In this document: positions 23,843 to 31,343 of the stretch, piece by piece
Numbering within the stretch: position 1 is the first letter of the stretch
Layout of the letters: every line of letters starts with the position of its first letter
Assembly (NCBI GenBank): GCA_030706385.1
Contig: JAUZOQ010000028.1
Location: 1 to 35,141 of the forward strand
DNA from: Bacteroidota bacterium
GTDB taxonomy: Bacteria > Bacteroidota > Ignavibacteria > Palsa-1295
DNA length: 35,141 nucleotides
Direction: 5' to 3'
Notes under the pieces: generated by a model
Databases searched by the model: none
What the model was told of the DNA's origin: nothing
What the model saw: only the letters and a program-made list of their open reading frames with translations
Program-made: the position numbers and the translations under genes

Positions 23843-25309
23843 CTACGCAAGTTCTTTGCGTCGAAGTTTTGCAACGCATTCGATGTGCCAGGTTTGCGGA
23901 AACATATCGACAGGCTGTAAAGCCTCGACTGAGTATTTTTCCGACATCAATTCGATATCACGCGCCTGAGTTGCCGGATTACAGCTAATATAGGAGATTC
24001 GCTCAGGTGCCAGTTCAAGAATTTCCCTGACAACATCTGCATGCATTCCGCTTCGGGGCGGATCGATGATCAAAACGTCGGGTTTTCCATATTTCGAAAG
24101 CAGATCGGGTGAAAGCAAGGCCTTACGCAGATCGCTCGAAACAAAATCAACATTCGAAAACCCATTGCGTTCGGCATTTGCATGAGCATCGGCGATCGCA
24201 GATTCCGAGAGCTCGATACCCAGTACCGATGTCACACGCGGTGCTGCGAAGAGTGTGATCGTCCCAGCTCCACAATAGAGATCCCAGAGAGTGTCCTCTG
24301 TCTGAAGATCAGCAAAGTCAGCTCCGACCTTGTACAGGACCTCTGCTTGACGAGTATTGGTCTGAAAAAATGAGTTCGCCGAGATCCGGTACTCTGCATT
24401 GCCGATCTTATCGGATATAACTCCCGATCCGAAAATCACATACTCCTTTTCTCCGACTGCGATCTGCGCCCGTTTGGAATTGATATTATTGATAAGCGTC
24501 GTGACTTCGGGAATTTCTTTCCGGAGCAGCCTAGCGTATGCCTCCATCACGTGCTCATCATAATGCGAGGTAACGAAGTTTACCATGACCTCGCCGGTCG
24601 AATGACTGTTGCGAATCACAAGAAAACGAAGTAATCCCTCAGGCCGCTTATCGGCATCGAAGACTCGAAGCTTGTGGTCACCTGAGAAAGTCCGGGTTAG
24701 TTCGAGAATGCGGTTAGCAAGTGGATACGATATATGGCAGAATGCGGTATCGATAACACGGTCATATCTTCCACGAACATGCAGGCCGAGTGCAAAACGA
24801 TCGGCAACATCGCCACTTGCGATCTCTTCAGGCAGAAGCCATCGCTCTTCTGAGAAAGAGAACTCCATCTTATTGCGATAATGGTATTCATGCCCTGGTG
24901 CACCGATCGTATCAAGGATAGGTGGATCGTGAAGCTTCCCTATTCTCTCGAATATCTCCTTTACCTGCTGCTTCTTCCAAAAAAGCTGGGCGTCGTAGTT
25001 CATATGAAGGAGCGAACATCCTCCACATACACCAAAATCAACGCAGATTGGTTTTCGCCGATCGGCAGATGGTTCTAACACTTTGAGAAGTCTTGCATCG
25101 GCAAAATTCCCTTTTGCCTTCACGATTTCCACCGTGATCTTCTCATTTGCCAAAGCGCCTTCGACAAAAATGACGTATCCATCCTCCCGTCGTGCCACTG
25201 CCTTACCTTCGAAGGCAAAAGTCTCCGTCACTAGTTCAAGCTGCGTGCCACGTTCGGGTTTGGGGAGGCGGGCATGATTTTGTTCAGGATTATCCGTCAT
25301 TACTTCCAT
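23843..25309 (-). CDS. rlmD: 23S rRNA (uracil-C5)-methyltransferase, RumA/RlmD type
   Basis: This 488-residue protein begins with a TRAM RNA-binding domain (about 21-78). The 4Fe-4S cysteines follow: Cys89, Cys95 and Cys98 (CVDFGVCGGC), then Cys191. The class I methyltransferase domain has LYCGAGT (344-350), DPPRSG (416-421) and nucleophile Cys443 in ISCNP. It uses S-adenosylmethionine to make 5-methyluridine in 23S rRNA. U1939 is the E. coli target, but RlmC/RlmCD or a tRNA m5U54 specificity cannot be excluded from sequence alone. ATG at 25309 or the in-frame ATG at 25300 may start it. It is convergent with the lipoprotein gene. Confidence 0.9.
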   Translation of the reverse strand: MEVMTDNPEQNHARLPKPERGTQLELVTETFAFEGKAVARREDGYVIFVEGALANEKITVEIVKAKGNFADARLLKVLEPSADRRKPICVDFGVCGGCSLLHMNYDAQLFWKKQQVKEIFERIGKLHDPPILDTIGAPGHEYHYRNKMEFSFSEERWLLPEEIASGDVADRFALGLHVRGRYDRVIDTAFCHISYPLANRILELTRTFSGDHKLRVFDADKRPEGLLRFLVIRNSHSTGEVMVNFVTSHYDEHVMEAYARLLRKEIPEVTTLINNINSKRAQIAVGEKEYVIFGSGVISDKIGNAEYRISANSFFQTNTRQAEVLYKVGADFADLQTEDTLWDLYCGAGTITLFAAPRVTSVLGIELSESAIADAHANAERNGFSNVDFVSSDLRKALLSPDLLSKYGKPDVLIIDPPRSGMHADVVREILELAPERISYISCNPATQARDIELMSEKYSVEALQPVDMFPQTWHIECVAKLRRKELA

Positions 25310-25324
25310 CGAATTGAATTGCCG

Positions 25325-25332
25325 TAATTTTG
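25325..25332 (+). promoter_or_regulatory. Putative -7 promoter element for the outer-membrane protein / purC / psd / pssA unit
   Basis: TAATTTTG matches TAnnTTTG, about 72 bases upstream of the ATG at 25404. No TTTG is found 19 bases further upstream. Confidence 0.35.
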
Positions 25333-25349
25333 TTGTATCAAGTTGTCAT

Positions 25350-25375
25350 TCCGAGCAATACTTGCTTGGCTCGGA
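25350..25375. repeat. Inverted repeat TCCGAGC...GCTCGGA
   Basis: Seven-base arms surround a 12-base loop, with a nested alternative stem AGCAA/TTGCT. It lies in the leader of the gene at 25404. Its form (TGTCATTCCGAGC...) resembles palindromic repeats dispersed in many genomes, but only one copy was noticed here. Confidence 0.45.
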
Positions 25376-25403
25376 GAAATACTGCGTTTTTTACTATTAA
25401 CTC

Positions 25404-26219
25404 ATGCACTACGAAATGAATAGATATAAGCGTTCCCTTGTCGTTGCAGTCATTCTCCAATGCTGGGCGATCGCCGCATCTGCACAACCCAACATCTCCC
25501 GTGATACGACACATTATAATGATGAAGAGCTTTATAGTGACGATGCCATGAGCAGCGCACCGGCTTATTCCTGGCTCGGCGCTGGTGTTCTTGTCGGTTT
25601 GCACCTTCCTTCCCTGACCGATCTCAATTCTTCCATCGCGATGCCATTCATTCATCAGAATCTCAAAGAACAAGCATTCATGATCGGCGGACAGGTCTTC
25701 ATGCCATTTCCATTTGTCAAGAATCTGCGAATCGGCGGAATAGGTATGAGCGGAACCAGCAGTGTCTGCTGTGTACCTGACTCAGTTCAGGGTCAGCCTG
25801 TTATGCGTTCTTTAACCTATCACTTCGGATACGGAGCGCTGACCTTCGATTATGCGATCTTTAATTCCAACAAGGTACATGTTCTTCTCGGCTCGGAATT
25901 CGGCCTAGGCTCAGTCGAACTCACAGCCCAGCAAGCTTTGAATCGCCAGAAATTCGATATCACTTCGGAATTCAGCACTACGACTTTCAATATTACTCAT
26001 ACCTATCATGCGCCGATGTTCGTCATCAAACCGGAAGCGGAATTCGAGTATGCGCCTGTAAGATGGCTCATGCTCAGGCTTACAGCCGGATATCAGATAA
26101 GCGCAATGGGCACATGGGTGGCAGATGATGATGTCTCCCTTGGCGATGTCGGAGCCTTGGCTAAAGTTAATGCCAACGGGCCGGTCGTTCAATTCGGAGT
26201 ATTTCTGGGATTTTTTTAA
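25404..26219 (+). CDS. Predicted outer-membrane beta-barrel protein, function unknown
   Basis: The 271 residues begin with a signal peptide (to about residue 27, AIAASA before QPN). Residues 28-55 are acidic (HYNDEELYSDD) and may be flexible. From about 56 on, alternating strands with glycine- and aromatic-rich turns (GVLVGLHLP, GYGALTFDYAIF, VHVLLGSEFGLGSVEL) end in VVQFGVFLGFF, a typical barrel end with a C-terminal Phe. The in-frame ATG at 25416 (MNRYKRSLVV) is an equally good start. It is 18 bases upstream of purC and may share its transcript, though no functional link is evident. Confidence 0.7.
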   Translation: MHYEMNRYKRSLVVAVILQCWAIAASAQPNISRDTTHYNDEELYSDDAMSSAPAYSWLGAGVLVGLHLPSLTDLNSSIAMPFIHQNLKEQAFMIGGQVFMPFPFVKNLRIGGIGMSGTSSVCCVPDSVQGQPVMRSLTYHFGYGALTFDYAIFNSNKVHVLLGSEFGLGSVELTAQQALNRQKFDITSEFSTTTFNITHTYHAPMFVIKPEAEFEYAPVRWLMLRLTAGYQISAMGTWVADDDVSLGDVGALAKVNANGPVVQFGVFLGFF

Positions 26220-26237
26220 ATTTATTCAATAACAATC

Positions 26238-26954
26238 ATGGCAGATTATAAGAAGGAAACATTACTTTACGAAGGCAAAGCGAAGAAAGTTTGGTCTGTA
26301 GCAGGCAATCCCGATCTCGTCATTCAGGAATTCAAGAATGATGCTACGGCCTTCAATGGAGAGAAGCGCGGCTCATGGGAAGCAAAAGGAACGACGAATA
26401 ATACCGTCGCTTCTGCTCTCTTCCGGTATCTCGAATCCAAAGGGATAAAGACCCATTTCGTCGAACAGCTTTCACCGAATGAGATGCTGATCAAGAAGCT
26501 CGCCATCGTTCCACTCGAAGTTATCGTTCGGAATCGTGCTGCCGGTTCGTTTGTCAAGCGATATGCGGCAAAAGAGGGGATGATCTTCAAAGTGCCGACA
26601 TTCGAATTTTCGTACAAACGCGATGACCTCGGTGATCCCCTTATCAATGAAAGTCACGCCATCGCAATGGAACTTGCAACGGAGGCGGAGATCGCACAGA
26701 TCCGTACAGCTGCCTTGCGCGTCAACGATCTTTTGAGAGAATTCTTTGCTGAGCGAGGAATAACCCTTGTCGATTTCAAGTTGGAATTCGGAAAACATAA
26801 AGGCGAGATTCTTTTGGGAGATGAGATCAGCCCCGATACGTGCCGTTTCTGGGACGCCAAAACGGGGGAAAAACTCGACAAAGACCGTTTCCGCTTCGAT
26901 CTTGGCGGAGTTGAAGAGGCGTATGCGAAAATGCTCGAAAAAGTAACGGCATGA
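26238..26954 (+). CDS. purC: Phosphoribosylaminoimidazole-succinocarboxamide synthase (SAICAR synthetase)
   Basis: This 238-residue enzyme ligates aspartate to CAIR using ATP in de novo purine synthesis. It has the short-family N-terminus LLYEGKAKKVW (9-19), FKNDATAFNGEKR (about 32-44), the substrate loop VRNRAAGSFVKRY (about 97-109), LVDFKLEFGK (about 176-185) and DEISPDTCRFWD (about 194-205). The length is normal. The psd reading frame begins 12 bases after its stop codon, in the same frame. Confidence 0.97.
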   Translation: MADYKKETLLYEGKAKKVWSVAGNPDLVIQEFKNDATAFNGEKRGSWEAKGTTNNTVASALFRYLESKGIKTHFVEQLSPNEMLIKKLAIVPLEVIVRNRAAGSFVKRYAAKEGMIFKVPTFEFSYKRDDLGDPLINESHAIAMELATEAEIAQIRTAALRVNDLLREFFAERGITLVDFKLEFGKHKGEILLGDEISPDTCRFWDAKTGEKLDKDRFRFDLGGVEEAYAKMLEKVTA

Positions 26955-26966
26955 CCTTGATCGGCC

Positions 26967-27713
26967 TTGGCTCTGGAGGAACCGCTACCCCGATATGGCT
27001 CGCTTGCAGAACCAGGGCATTACACTACAATTGAACACAAACCATTGCTGACTCGCTACGGAACAGACGTTCTCATCGGCGTTGCCATCACCACCATCGT
27101 TCTTGTTGCACTTGCAATTTGGACGGACGAGCTGTGGGCGCGTATAGTACTTCTTGCCGTTGCAGGTTTCCTGACGGTTTTTTCGCTCAATTTTTTTCGC
27201 GACCCGGACCGGACTCCCAATACGAATGGCAAATCGCCGGAGGATCTCATTATTGCCCCGGCCGATGGAAAAGTCGTCTTGATCAAAGAAGTTGACGAAC
27301 CGGAATACCTGAGATCTTCAGCAAGGCTTATTTCGATTTTCATGTCACCTCTTGATGTTCACGTGAACCGCATTCCGATTTCAGGCCGTGTCGATCATCT
27401 CCGGTATGTTAAGGGAAAATTCCTCGTAGCGAGTACTCCCGAATCCGTGAGCGAGAACGAACGCATGATGATCGGCATTTCATCAGGGACACGGAAACTA
27501 CTTTTCAATCAGGTAACCGGTTATGTTGCCCGCCGAATTGTCTGCGAACTTAAGGTTGGCGACACTGTGAAAGCAGGCGAGCGATTCGGCATGATCAAAT
27601 TCGGTTCGAGAGTTGATATCTATCTCCCCCTTGACGCTGAACTCCTCATAAAAGAAGGTGATATTGCAAAAGCCGGTGAAACCGTAGTAGCACAATGGAA
27701 AAACGCTCAGTAA
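26967..27713 (+). CDS. psd: Phosphatidylserine decarboxylase (short, self-processing type)
   Basis: With the TTG at 26967 the product is 248 residues. There is a membrane segment pair (about 35-76), FFRDP (76-80), APADGKV (97-103), the active-site region ISIFMSPLDVHVNR (122-135) and the autocleavage site GMIKFGSRVD, where Ser214 would become the pyruvoyl group. The enzyme makes phosphatidylethanolamine from phosphatidylserine in the inner membrane. The start is uncertain: no in-frame ATG exists before the membrane segment, and a strong GGAGG at 26975-26979 points to a start inside the proposed N-terminus, perhaps the TTG near 27045. The 3' end overlaps pssA by 19 bases, suggesting translational coupling. 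Confidence 0.93.
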   Translation: MALEEPLPRYGSLAEPGHYTTIEHKPLLTRYGTDVLIGVAITTIVLVALAIWTDELWARIVLLAVAGFLTVFSLNFFRDPDRTPNTNGKSPEDLIIAPADGKVVLIKEVDEPEYLRSSARLISIFMSPLDVHVNRIPISGRVDHLRYVKGKFLVASTPESVSENERMMIGISSGTRKLLFNQVTGYVARRIVCELKVGDTVKAGERFGMIKFGSRVDIYLPLDAELLIKEGDIAKAGETVVAQWKNAQ

Positions 27714-28507
27714 TTACGGTCACCCGATCCGTTATTCCATCACTATTTACAGTGATGAATCTGTTTAGTGGGTTCATCGCGATCAAGACGGCGTTCATGG
27801 ATGCTGATTTTGAAAAGGCTGGTTGGTTCATCGTTCTCGGAGCACTGTTCGATACTCTCGATGGATTCATGGCTCGTTTGACACATTCTGCCAGCGAATT
27901 TGGAGTCGAGCTCGATTCACTCGCTGATGTCGTTACCTTCGGCGTGGCACCAAGTGCCATTATTTACAAGCTTTATTTTTACCAATTCGAAACCATTGGG
28001 ATTCTGATTGCAGCACTTCCCACGATTTGCGGTGCCTTGCGTTTAGCACGGTTCAATGTTCAACTTGTCGGATTCGACAAGGACTATTTCAAAGGATTGC
28101 CTATTCCTTCTGCAGCGATACTGATCGTTTCCTTCGTCACATTTTATTTCCTTCGTGGTGAGCCGGCCTTTTTATCTCCGGCAGGGATGGAAGGGGCAAT
28201 GTTCACCGTCGTCATCGGAGCATCACTAATGATGGTCAGCACCGTCAAATACGAAACCCTACCCAAACCCTCGCTTCGTGCAATTAAGGCAGAACCGGCA
28301 AAATTTGTCGTTGTTATTTCCGCCATCGTCGCAAGTATCATCACGAAAGGGTCTGCGATCTTCCCTTTCTTTCTCGCATTCATTATCTTCGGGCTTATCC
28401 GTGCGATCGTCGTGAGATTGAAGCGTGTGTTGCGCGAACGCCGTGCTGCCGCCCTCTTCGACGAGGAAGAGTTGGACCGCGAAGAAAAATCTACATTCGG
28501 TCTTTAG
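27695..28507 (+). CDS. pssA: CDP-diacylglycerol--serine O-phosphatidyltransferase
   Basis: This 270-residue polytopic membrane enzyme carries the CDP-alcohol phosphatidyltransferase signature: Asp53, Asp56, Gly57, Ala60, Arg61, Gly70, Asp74, Asp78 (LFDTLDGFMARLTHSASEFG, then LDSLAD). LRLARFNVQ and KGLPIPSAA (about 112-120 and 132-140) are typical of PssA type II. It makes phosphatidylserine, the substrate of the overlapping upstream psd product. The charged C-terminal tail (EEEELDREEK-like) is cytoplasmic. It converges with the metallopeptidase gene, leaving 6 bases between the stop codons. Confidence 0.96.
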   Translation: MEKRSVITVTRSVIPSLFTVMNLFSGFIAIKTAFMDADFEKAGWFIVLGALFDTLDGFMARLTHSASEFGVELDSLADVVTFGVAPSAIIYKLYFYQFETIGILIAALPTICGALRLARFNVQLVGFDKDYFKGLPIPSAAILIVSFVTFYFLRGEPAFLSPAGMEGAMFTVVIGASLMMVSTVKYETLPKPSLRAIKAEPAKFVVVISAIVASIITKGSAIFPFFLAFIIFGLIRAIVVRLKRVLRERRAAALFDEEELDREEKSTFGL

Positions 28508-28513
28508 TCTGAG

Positions 28514-29152
28514 TCAATCCCAATAGAGGAATTTCCCGAAGCGTTTAAGCCATTTCTTGGCATCGGAATACTCAGGGCAACACTCTGCAACCCTTGTCCA
28601 GAATAGCTTCGAATGGTTGAAGACGACTGTATGTACGAGTTCATGGAGTATGACATAGTCAATAATGTGCGGAGGCGCCTTCATCAATCTCCAGTTGAGA
28701 GAGATGTTTTTCTTTATTGAACAACTTCCCCACCGCGTCTTCGCATCTCTTATCGATACCCTGTTATATCGATATCCATGTATGGCAGATAGAATTTCAA
28801 TTCGGGTGAATAGATATTCTTTCGCTGCCTTTCTGTACCATTGTTCCAATACCCGTTTATCTGTGATTTCGAACCCCGGATTTATGGCCTCGCCAAGGAA
28901 TGGGATTTCCCCTGCGCCGAGAGAAAGATAAAGATCGCTATCTCTGCCAAAATTTGAAACATGTTTCTCTATCCAATTGGCTTGTTCGGCGAGGAAGAGG
29001 AGAAGATCGGAATCAGTATAGCGCAGAGGAATAGTGACCTTAACCCGGCAATCATGATGGACGGTGATCCTTGCATACTTTACTTTTTTTCGCTCGACGA
29101 TATACTTACTGATCTTAGGATTCACGCGCGATTCTACAATTATTCTTAGCAA
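28514..29152 (-). CDS. YgjP/WLM-type (M48-like) zinc metallopeptidase
   Basis: This 212-residue DUF45/YgjP-family protein has HELVH at 170-174 and a third ligand at His180 in HTVVFNHSKLFW. It is preceded by the family motif TRWGSCS (139-145) and NISLNWRLMKAP (149-160). The N-terminal part (about 1-90) is the usual beta-rich YgjP region. Substrates are not known for most members. The start is uncertain: TTG at 29152 or GTG at 29125 (giving MNPKISKYIVERKKV). It is divergent from purS. Confidence 0.88.
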   Translation of the reverse strand: MLRIIVESRVNPKISKYIVERKKVKYARITVHHDCRVKVTIPLRYTDSDLLLFLAEQANWIEKHVSNFGRDSDLYLSLGAGEIPFLGEAINPGFEITDKRVLEQWYRKAAKEYLFTRIEILSAIHGYRYNRVSIRDAKTRWGSCSIKKNISLNWRLMKAPPHIIDYVILHELVHTVVFNHSKLFWTRVAECCPEYSDAKKWLKRFGKFLYWD

Positions 29153-29250
29153 TAGGATAGTAACTATTCTCTTTCGGAGAACATTTCACCCGATTTGCTC
29201 TCGACTATTTTTTCTGCGACGGAGAAGACGATTTTATTGTTGTCTTACTC

Positions 29251-29526
29251 ATGCACTATCATGTCTATATCGCCACTGAGCGAAAAGAAGCGATCCTTGA
29301 TCCGCAGGGAAAGGCCACTCATCATGCACTCGATTCATTAGGACTTCCACAAGTCGAGGATGTCCGCATCGGGAAATTCATCAGGCTTGGTGTCAATGCC
29401 GAGTCAAAGGAAAAGGCTCAGGCCATTGCCGAAGAATCGAGCAAGAAACTTTTAGCCAATCCTATTATGGAGACCTTTCGCATCATCGAAATTAAAGAGA
29501 ATGCCAATAAAGGAGCGCATTCATGA
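29251..29526 (+). CDS. purS: Phosphoribosylformylglycinamidine synthase subunit PurS
   Basis: This 91-residue alpha/beta protein bridges PurL and PurQ in the three-part FGAM synthase of purine synthesis. Family features include YHVYIATERKEAILDPQGKA (3-22), DVRIGKFIRL (37-46), and LLANPIMETFRI (67-78). Its end overlaps purQ by 4 bases (ATGA), typical of translational coupling. purL is not in this window. Confidence 0.95.
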   Translation: MHYHVYIATERKEAILDPQGKATHHALDSLGLPQVEDVRIGKFIRLGVNAESKEKAQAIAEESSKKLLANPIMETFRIIEIKENANKGAHS

Positions 29527-30248
29527 AGACTCGCATCATTGTATTCCCCGGCTCTAATTGCGATCACGATGCGATGCATGCAGTTGCTAACGTCATGAAG
29601 AATTCCGATACGGAATTTGTCTGGCACAAGCAGGACTCTATTGGCAAAGGAATTGATCTCGTGATCTTGCCGGGAGGATTTTCCTACGGTGATTATCTCC
29701 GAACGGGCGCAATTGCCCGATTCTCACCTGTGATGAAAGATGTGATTCGATTTGCCAACGAAGGCGGAACGGTCATAGGAATCTGCAATGGATTTCAAGT
29801 CCTTTGCGAAAGCGGTTTGTTGCCGGGAGTCTTGATCCGTAACCAAGCATTGAAATTCCGCTGCAAATGGGTTAATCTTCGTGGGGAGAATACGGATACG
29901 AGATTTACCAACGCACTACTTCCCGGTGAGATCATCAAGGTCCCAATTGCTCACGGAGAAGGTTTATATATGGCCGAGACAGAGGTTCTTCGGGAGCTTG
30001 AGGCCAATAAGCAAGTTGTTTTCCGATATGTTTCGGAAAAAGGCGAAGTTGTCTCCGAGGCAAATCCGAACGGCTCGATCAATAATATTGCCGGAATTAT
30101 CAATAAGGAAGGGAATGTCATGGGTATGATGCCGCATCCGGAGAGGGCATGCGAGGCGATCTTGGGAAGTGCAGATGGGAAGAAGATCTTTTCTTCACTC
30201 GCTCGTCATTTCGAGTTCTCTCGATCATTAAATGAAGCGCAGATCTGA
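29523..30248 (+). CDS. purQ: Phosphoribosylformylglycinamidine synthase glutaminase subunit PurQ
   Basis: This 241-residue class I glutamine amidotransferase supplies ammonia to PurL. FPGSNCDHDA (8-17) is at the N-terminus and LPGGFSYGDYLRTGAIA (about 48-64) forms the oxyanion strand. The nucleophile cysteine is in GICNGFQ (about 85-91), and the His and Glu of the triad are in MPHPERA (about 198-204). It overlaps purS by 4 bases. Confidence 0.97.
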   Translation: MKTRIIVFPGSNCDHDAMHAVANVMKNSDTEFVWHKQDSIGKGIDLVILPGGFSYGDYLRTGAIARFSPVMKDVIRFANEGGTVIGICNGFQVLCESGLLPGVLIRNQALKFRCKWVNLRGENTDTRFTNALLPGEIIKVPIAHGEGLYMAETEVLRELEANKQVVFRYVSEKGEVVSEANPNGSINNIAGIINKEGNVMGMMPHPERACEAILGSADGKKIFSSLARHFEFSRSLNEAQI

Positions 30249-30290
30249 TCTCTGCTCTCCAATCTCACAAAAGTTTACTATATCCATTCA

Positions 30291-30422
30291 ATGTTGTATC
30301 TTCAGGCAGGATTGTTACTTATAGCGATGATTGCTCTGGGAGCAGTTCTCATGGGAATAATAAAGAATGCGCACGGGCCTCGCAAAGGCAAATACAAGAC
30401 TTCCTGGTTTGAACGGAAGTGA
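30291..30422 (+). CDS. 43-residue predicted membrane protein
   Basis: An ATG-initiated frame encodes one hydrophobic helix (residues 2-24, LYLQAGLLLIAMIALGAVLM) and a basic tail (KNAHGPRKGKYKTSWFERK), a clean N-out/C-in single-pass topology by the positive-inside rule. It lies 42 bases after purQ and 85 before tatA. No family is recognised and no Shine-Dalgarno is evident. The coherent TM-plus-basic-tail composition argues for a real gene, but conservation must decide. Confidence 0.45.
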   Translation: MLYLQAGLLLIAMIALGAVLMGIIKNAHGPRKGKYKTSWFERK

Positions 30423-30507
30423 ACAGTTTTTAACGAACCTTCTTGGATTTAATGAAGTTTTGCACTTAGCCGCGAAATAGTGGCACGCTATTAAAAGGAG
30501 AATATAA

Positions 30508-30696
30508 ATGTTCAAAAATTTAGGGGCTTTCGAATTACTTATCATTGTCGCAATCGTACTGCTATTATTTGGCGGCAAGAAGATCCCGGAGCTCATGCGC
30601 GGTTTGGGTAAGGGAATGCATGAATTCAAGAAGGCATCCGAAGGCCATCATGACGATGAGCCCGCTGCTCCGAATCAGACAACTCAACCTAAGTAA
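30508..30696 (+). CDS. tatA: Twin-arginine translocase subunit TatA/TatE
   Basis: This 62-residue protein has the TatA build: a short N-terminal helix ([20 protein letters not shown], about 9-28), an FG hinge and Lys-Lys-Ile-Pro-Glu, then an amphipathic helix ([15 protein letters not shown]) and a short acidic tail. TatA multimers form the pore for folded proteins carrying RR signal peptides. A strong Shine-Dalgarno (AAAAGGAG) precedes the ATG. A second TatA-like gene follows 15 bases later. Confidence 0.93.
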   Translation: MFKNLGAFELLIIVAIVLLLFGGKKIPELMRGLGKGMHEFKKASEGHHDDEPAAPNQTTQPK

Positions 30697-30711
30697 GATA
30701 ACGGGTTAGCT

Positions 30712-31047
30712 ATGTTCGAGAATTTAGGCGGAGGAGAAGTTCTCCTCATATTCCTGGTGATCCTGATCTTCTTCGGACCGAAGAAGATCCCGGAGCTTGC
30801 AACAAGCTTTGGGAAGGGATTGCGGAAATTCCGTGACGCCAAGGAAGGCCTGGAAGACCAACTCAAGACTGTGCTCAAAGAGCCAGTCGAGGCATTGCAA
30901 GCAGCAAAATCAAATTTCGATATGCACATGAATGCTGCTGCTCAACAGGTGCAGGAGACCTCAAAATCTTTAGAGGCAAACCTGCCGGCCGCTTCACCTC
31001 TTCCTGCTCCTGCACAGCCTCCCACCGAAACAACGCCAAATCCATAA
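30712..31047 (+). CDS. Second TatA/TatB-like translocase protein
   Basis: The 111 residues have the TatA/B N-terminus (EVLLIFLVILIFFGPKKIPE, about 9-28, with the FGPKKIPEL hinge) and an amphipathic helix (FGKGLRKFRDAKEGL). A longer, partly helical extension (about 45-90) and a proline/alanine-rich end (AASPLPAPAQPP) follow. Its length and extended second helix could make it the TatB-like partner of the preceding shorter TatA, but sequence alone does not separate TatA from TatB here. No tatC is nearby. A strong bidirectional terminator follows. Confidence 0.88.
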   Translation: MFENLGGGEVLLIFLVILIFFGPKKIPELATSFGKGLRKFRDAKEGLEDQLKTVLKEPVEALQAAKSNFDMHMNAAAQQVQETSKSLEANLPAASPLPAPAQPPTETTPNP

Positions 31048-31069
31048 TCCGAAGAATAAAATTGTAAAT

Positions 31070-31098
31070 AAAAAGGCAAGCTTAAGCTTGCCTTTTTT
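31070..31098. terminator. Bidirectional terminator between the tat pair and the 51-aa gene
   Basis: AAAAAGGCAAGCTT and AAGCTTGCCTTTTT form a perfect 28-base palindrome centred at 31083/31084, with T-tracts on both strands. It serves the tat genes on the plus strand and the convergent 51-aa gene on the minus strand. Confidence 0.9.
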
Positions 31099-31119
31099 AA
31101 TGCCTTCTTTTTTGTTCGC

Positions 31120-31275
31120 CTAGGACTTCTTCCCTTTGGCACCTGCTGCTTTATGCTTGAAGAATTCAACCTGGCGAAGTCGCTCTTTAGCTTCCTCTTT
31201 CGTTTTGTAGGTTCCCATGTTTCTTCCTGAACGTTCGGAAACAACACGATAACCTTCCTTTACTTTCTTGATCAT
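31120..31275 (-). CDS. 51-residue basic protein of unknown function
   Basis: This short frame encodes a lysine/arginine-rich protein: MIKKVKEGYRVVSERSGRN (1-19) looks like a beta-hairpin, followed by a helix (TKEEAKERLRQVEFFKHK, 25-42) and a GAKGKKS tail. Small basic proteins with the pattern YRVVSE...G.YKTKEEAK.RLRQVEFFKH occur in many bacteria, without a function known to me; nucleic-acid binding is a guess from charge. The ATG follows a strong Shine-Dalgarno (AAAGGAG), and a terminator lies 22 bases past its stop codon. An imperfect 12-13-base inverted repeat lies immediately upstream of the Shine-Dalgarno. Confidence 0.8.
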   Translation of the reverse strand: MIKKVKEGYRVVSERSGRNMGTYKTKEEAKERLRQVEFFKHKAAGAKGKKS

Positions 31276-31291
31276 AGCTTTGGTCTCCTTT

Positions 31292-31325
31292 CATGAATTT
31301 GATCATATGTGCATCAAATTTCATG
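31292..31325. promoter_or_regulatory. Imperfect inverted repeat upstream of the 51-aa gene
   Basis: CATGAATTTGAT (31292-31303) and ATCAAATTTCATG (31313-31325) are complementary except for one extra base, with a 9-base centre containing CATATG. It abuts the Shine-Dalgarno of the 51-aa gene and could be an operator or an RNA hairpin controlling translation. A separate GC-rich hairpin (AGGCG/CGCCT, 31329-31342) lies next to it, just after the DUF1697 gene. Confidence 0.5.
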
Positions 31326-31343
31326 CCAGGCGCAACCGCCTAG

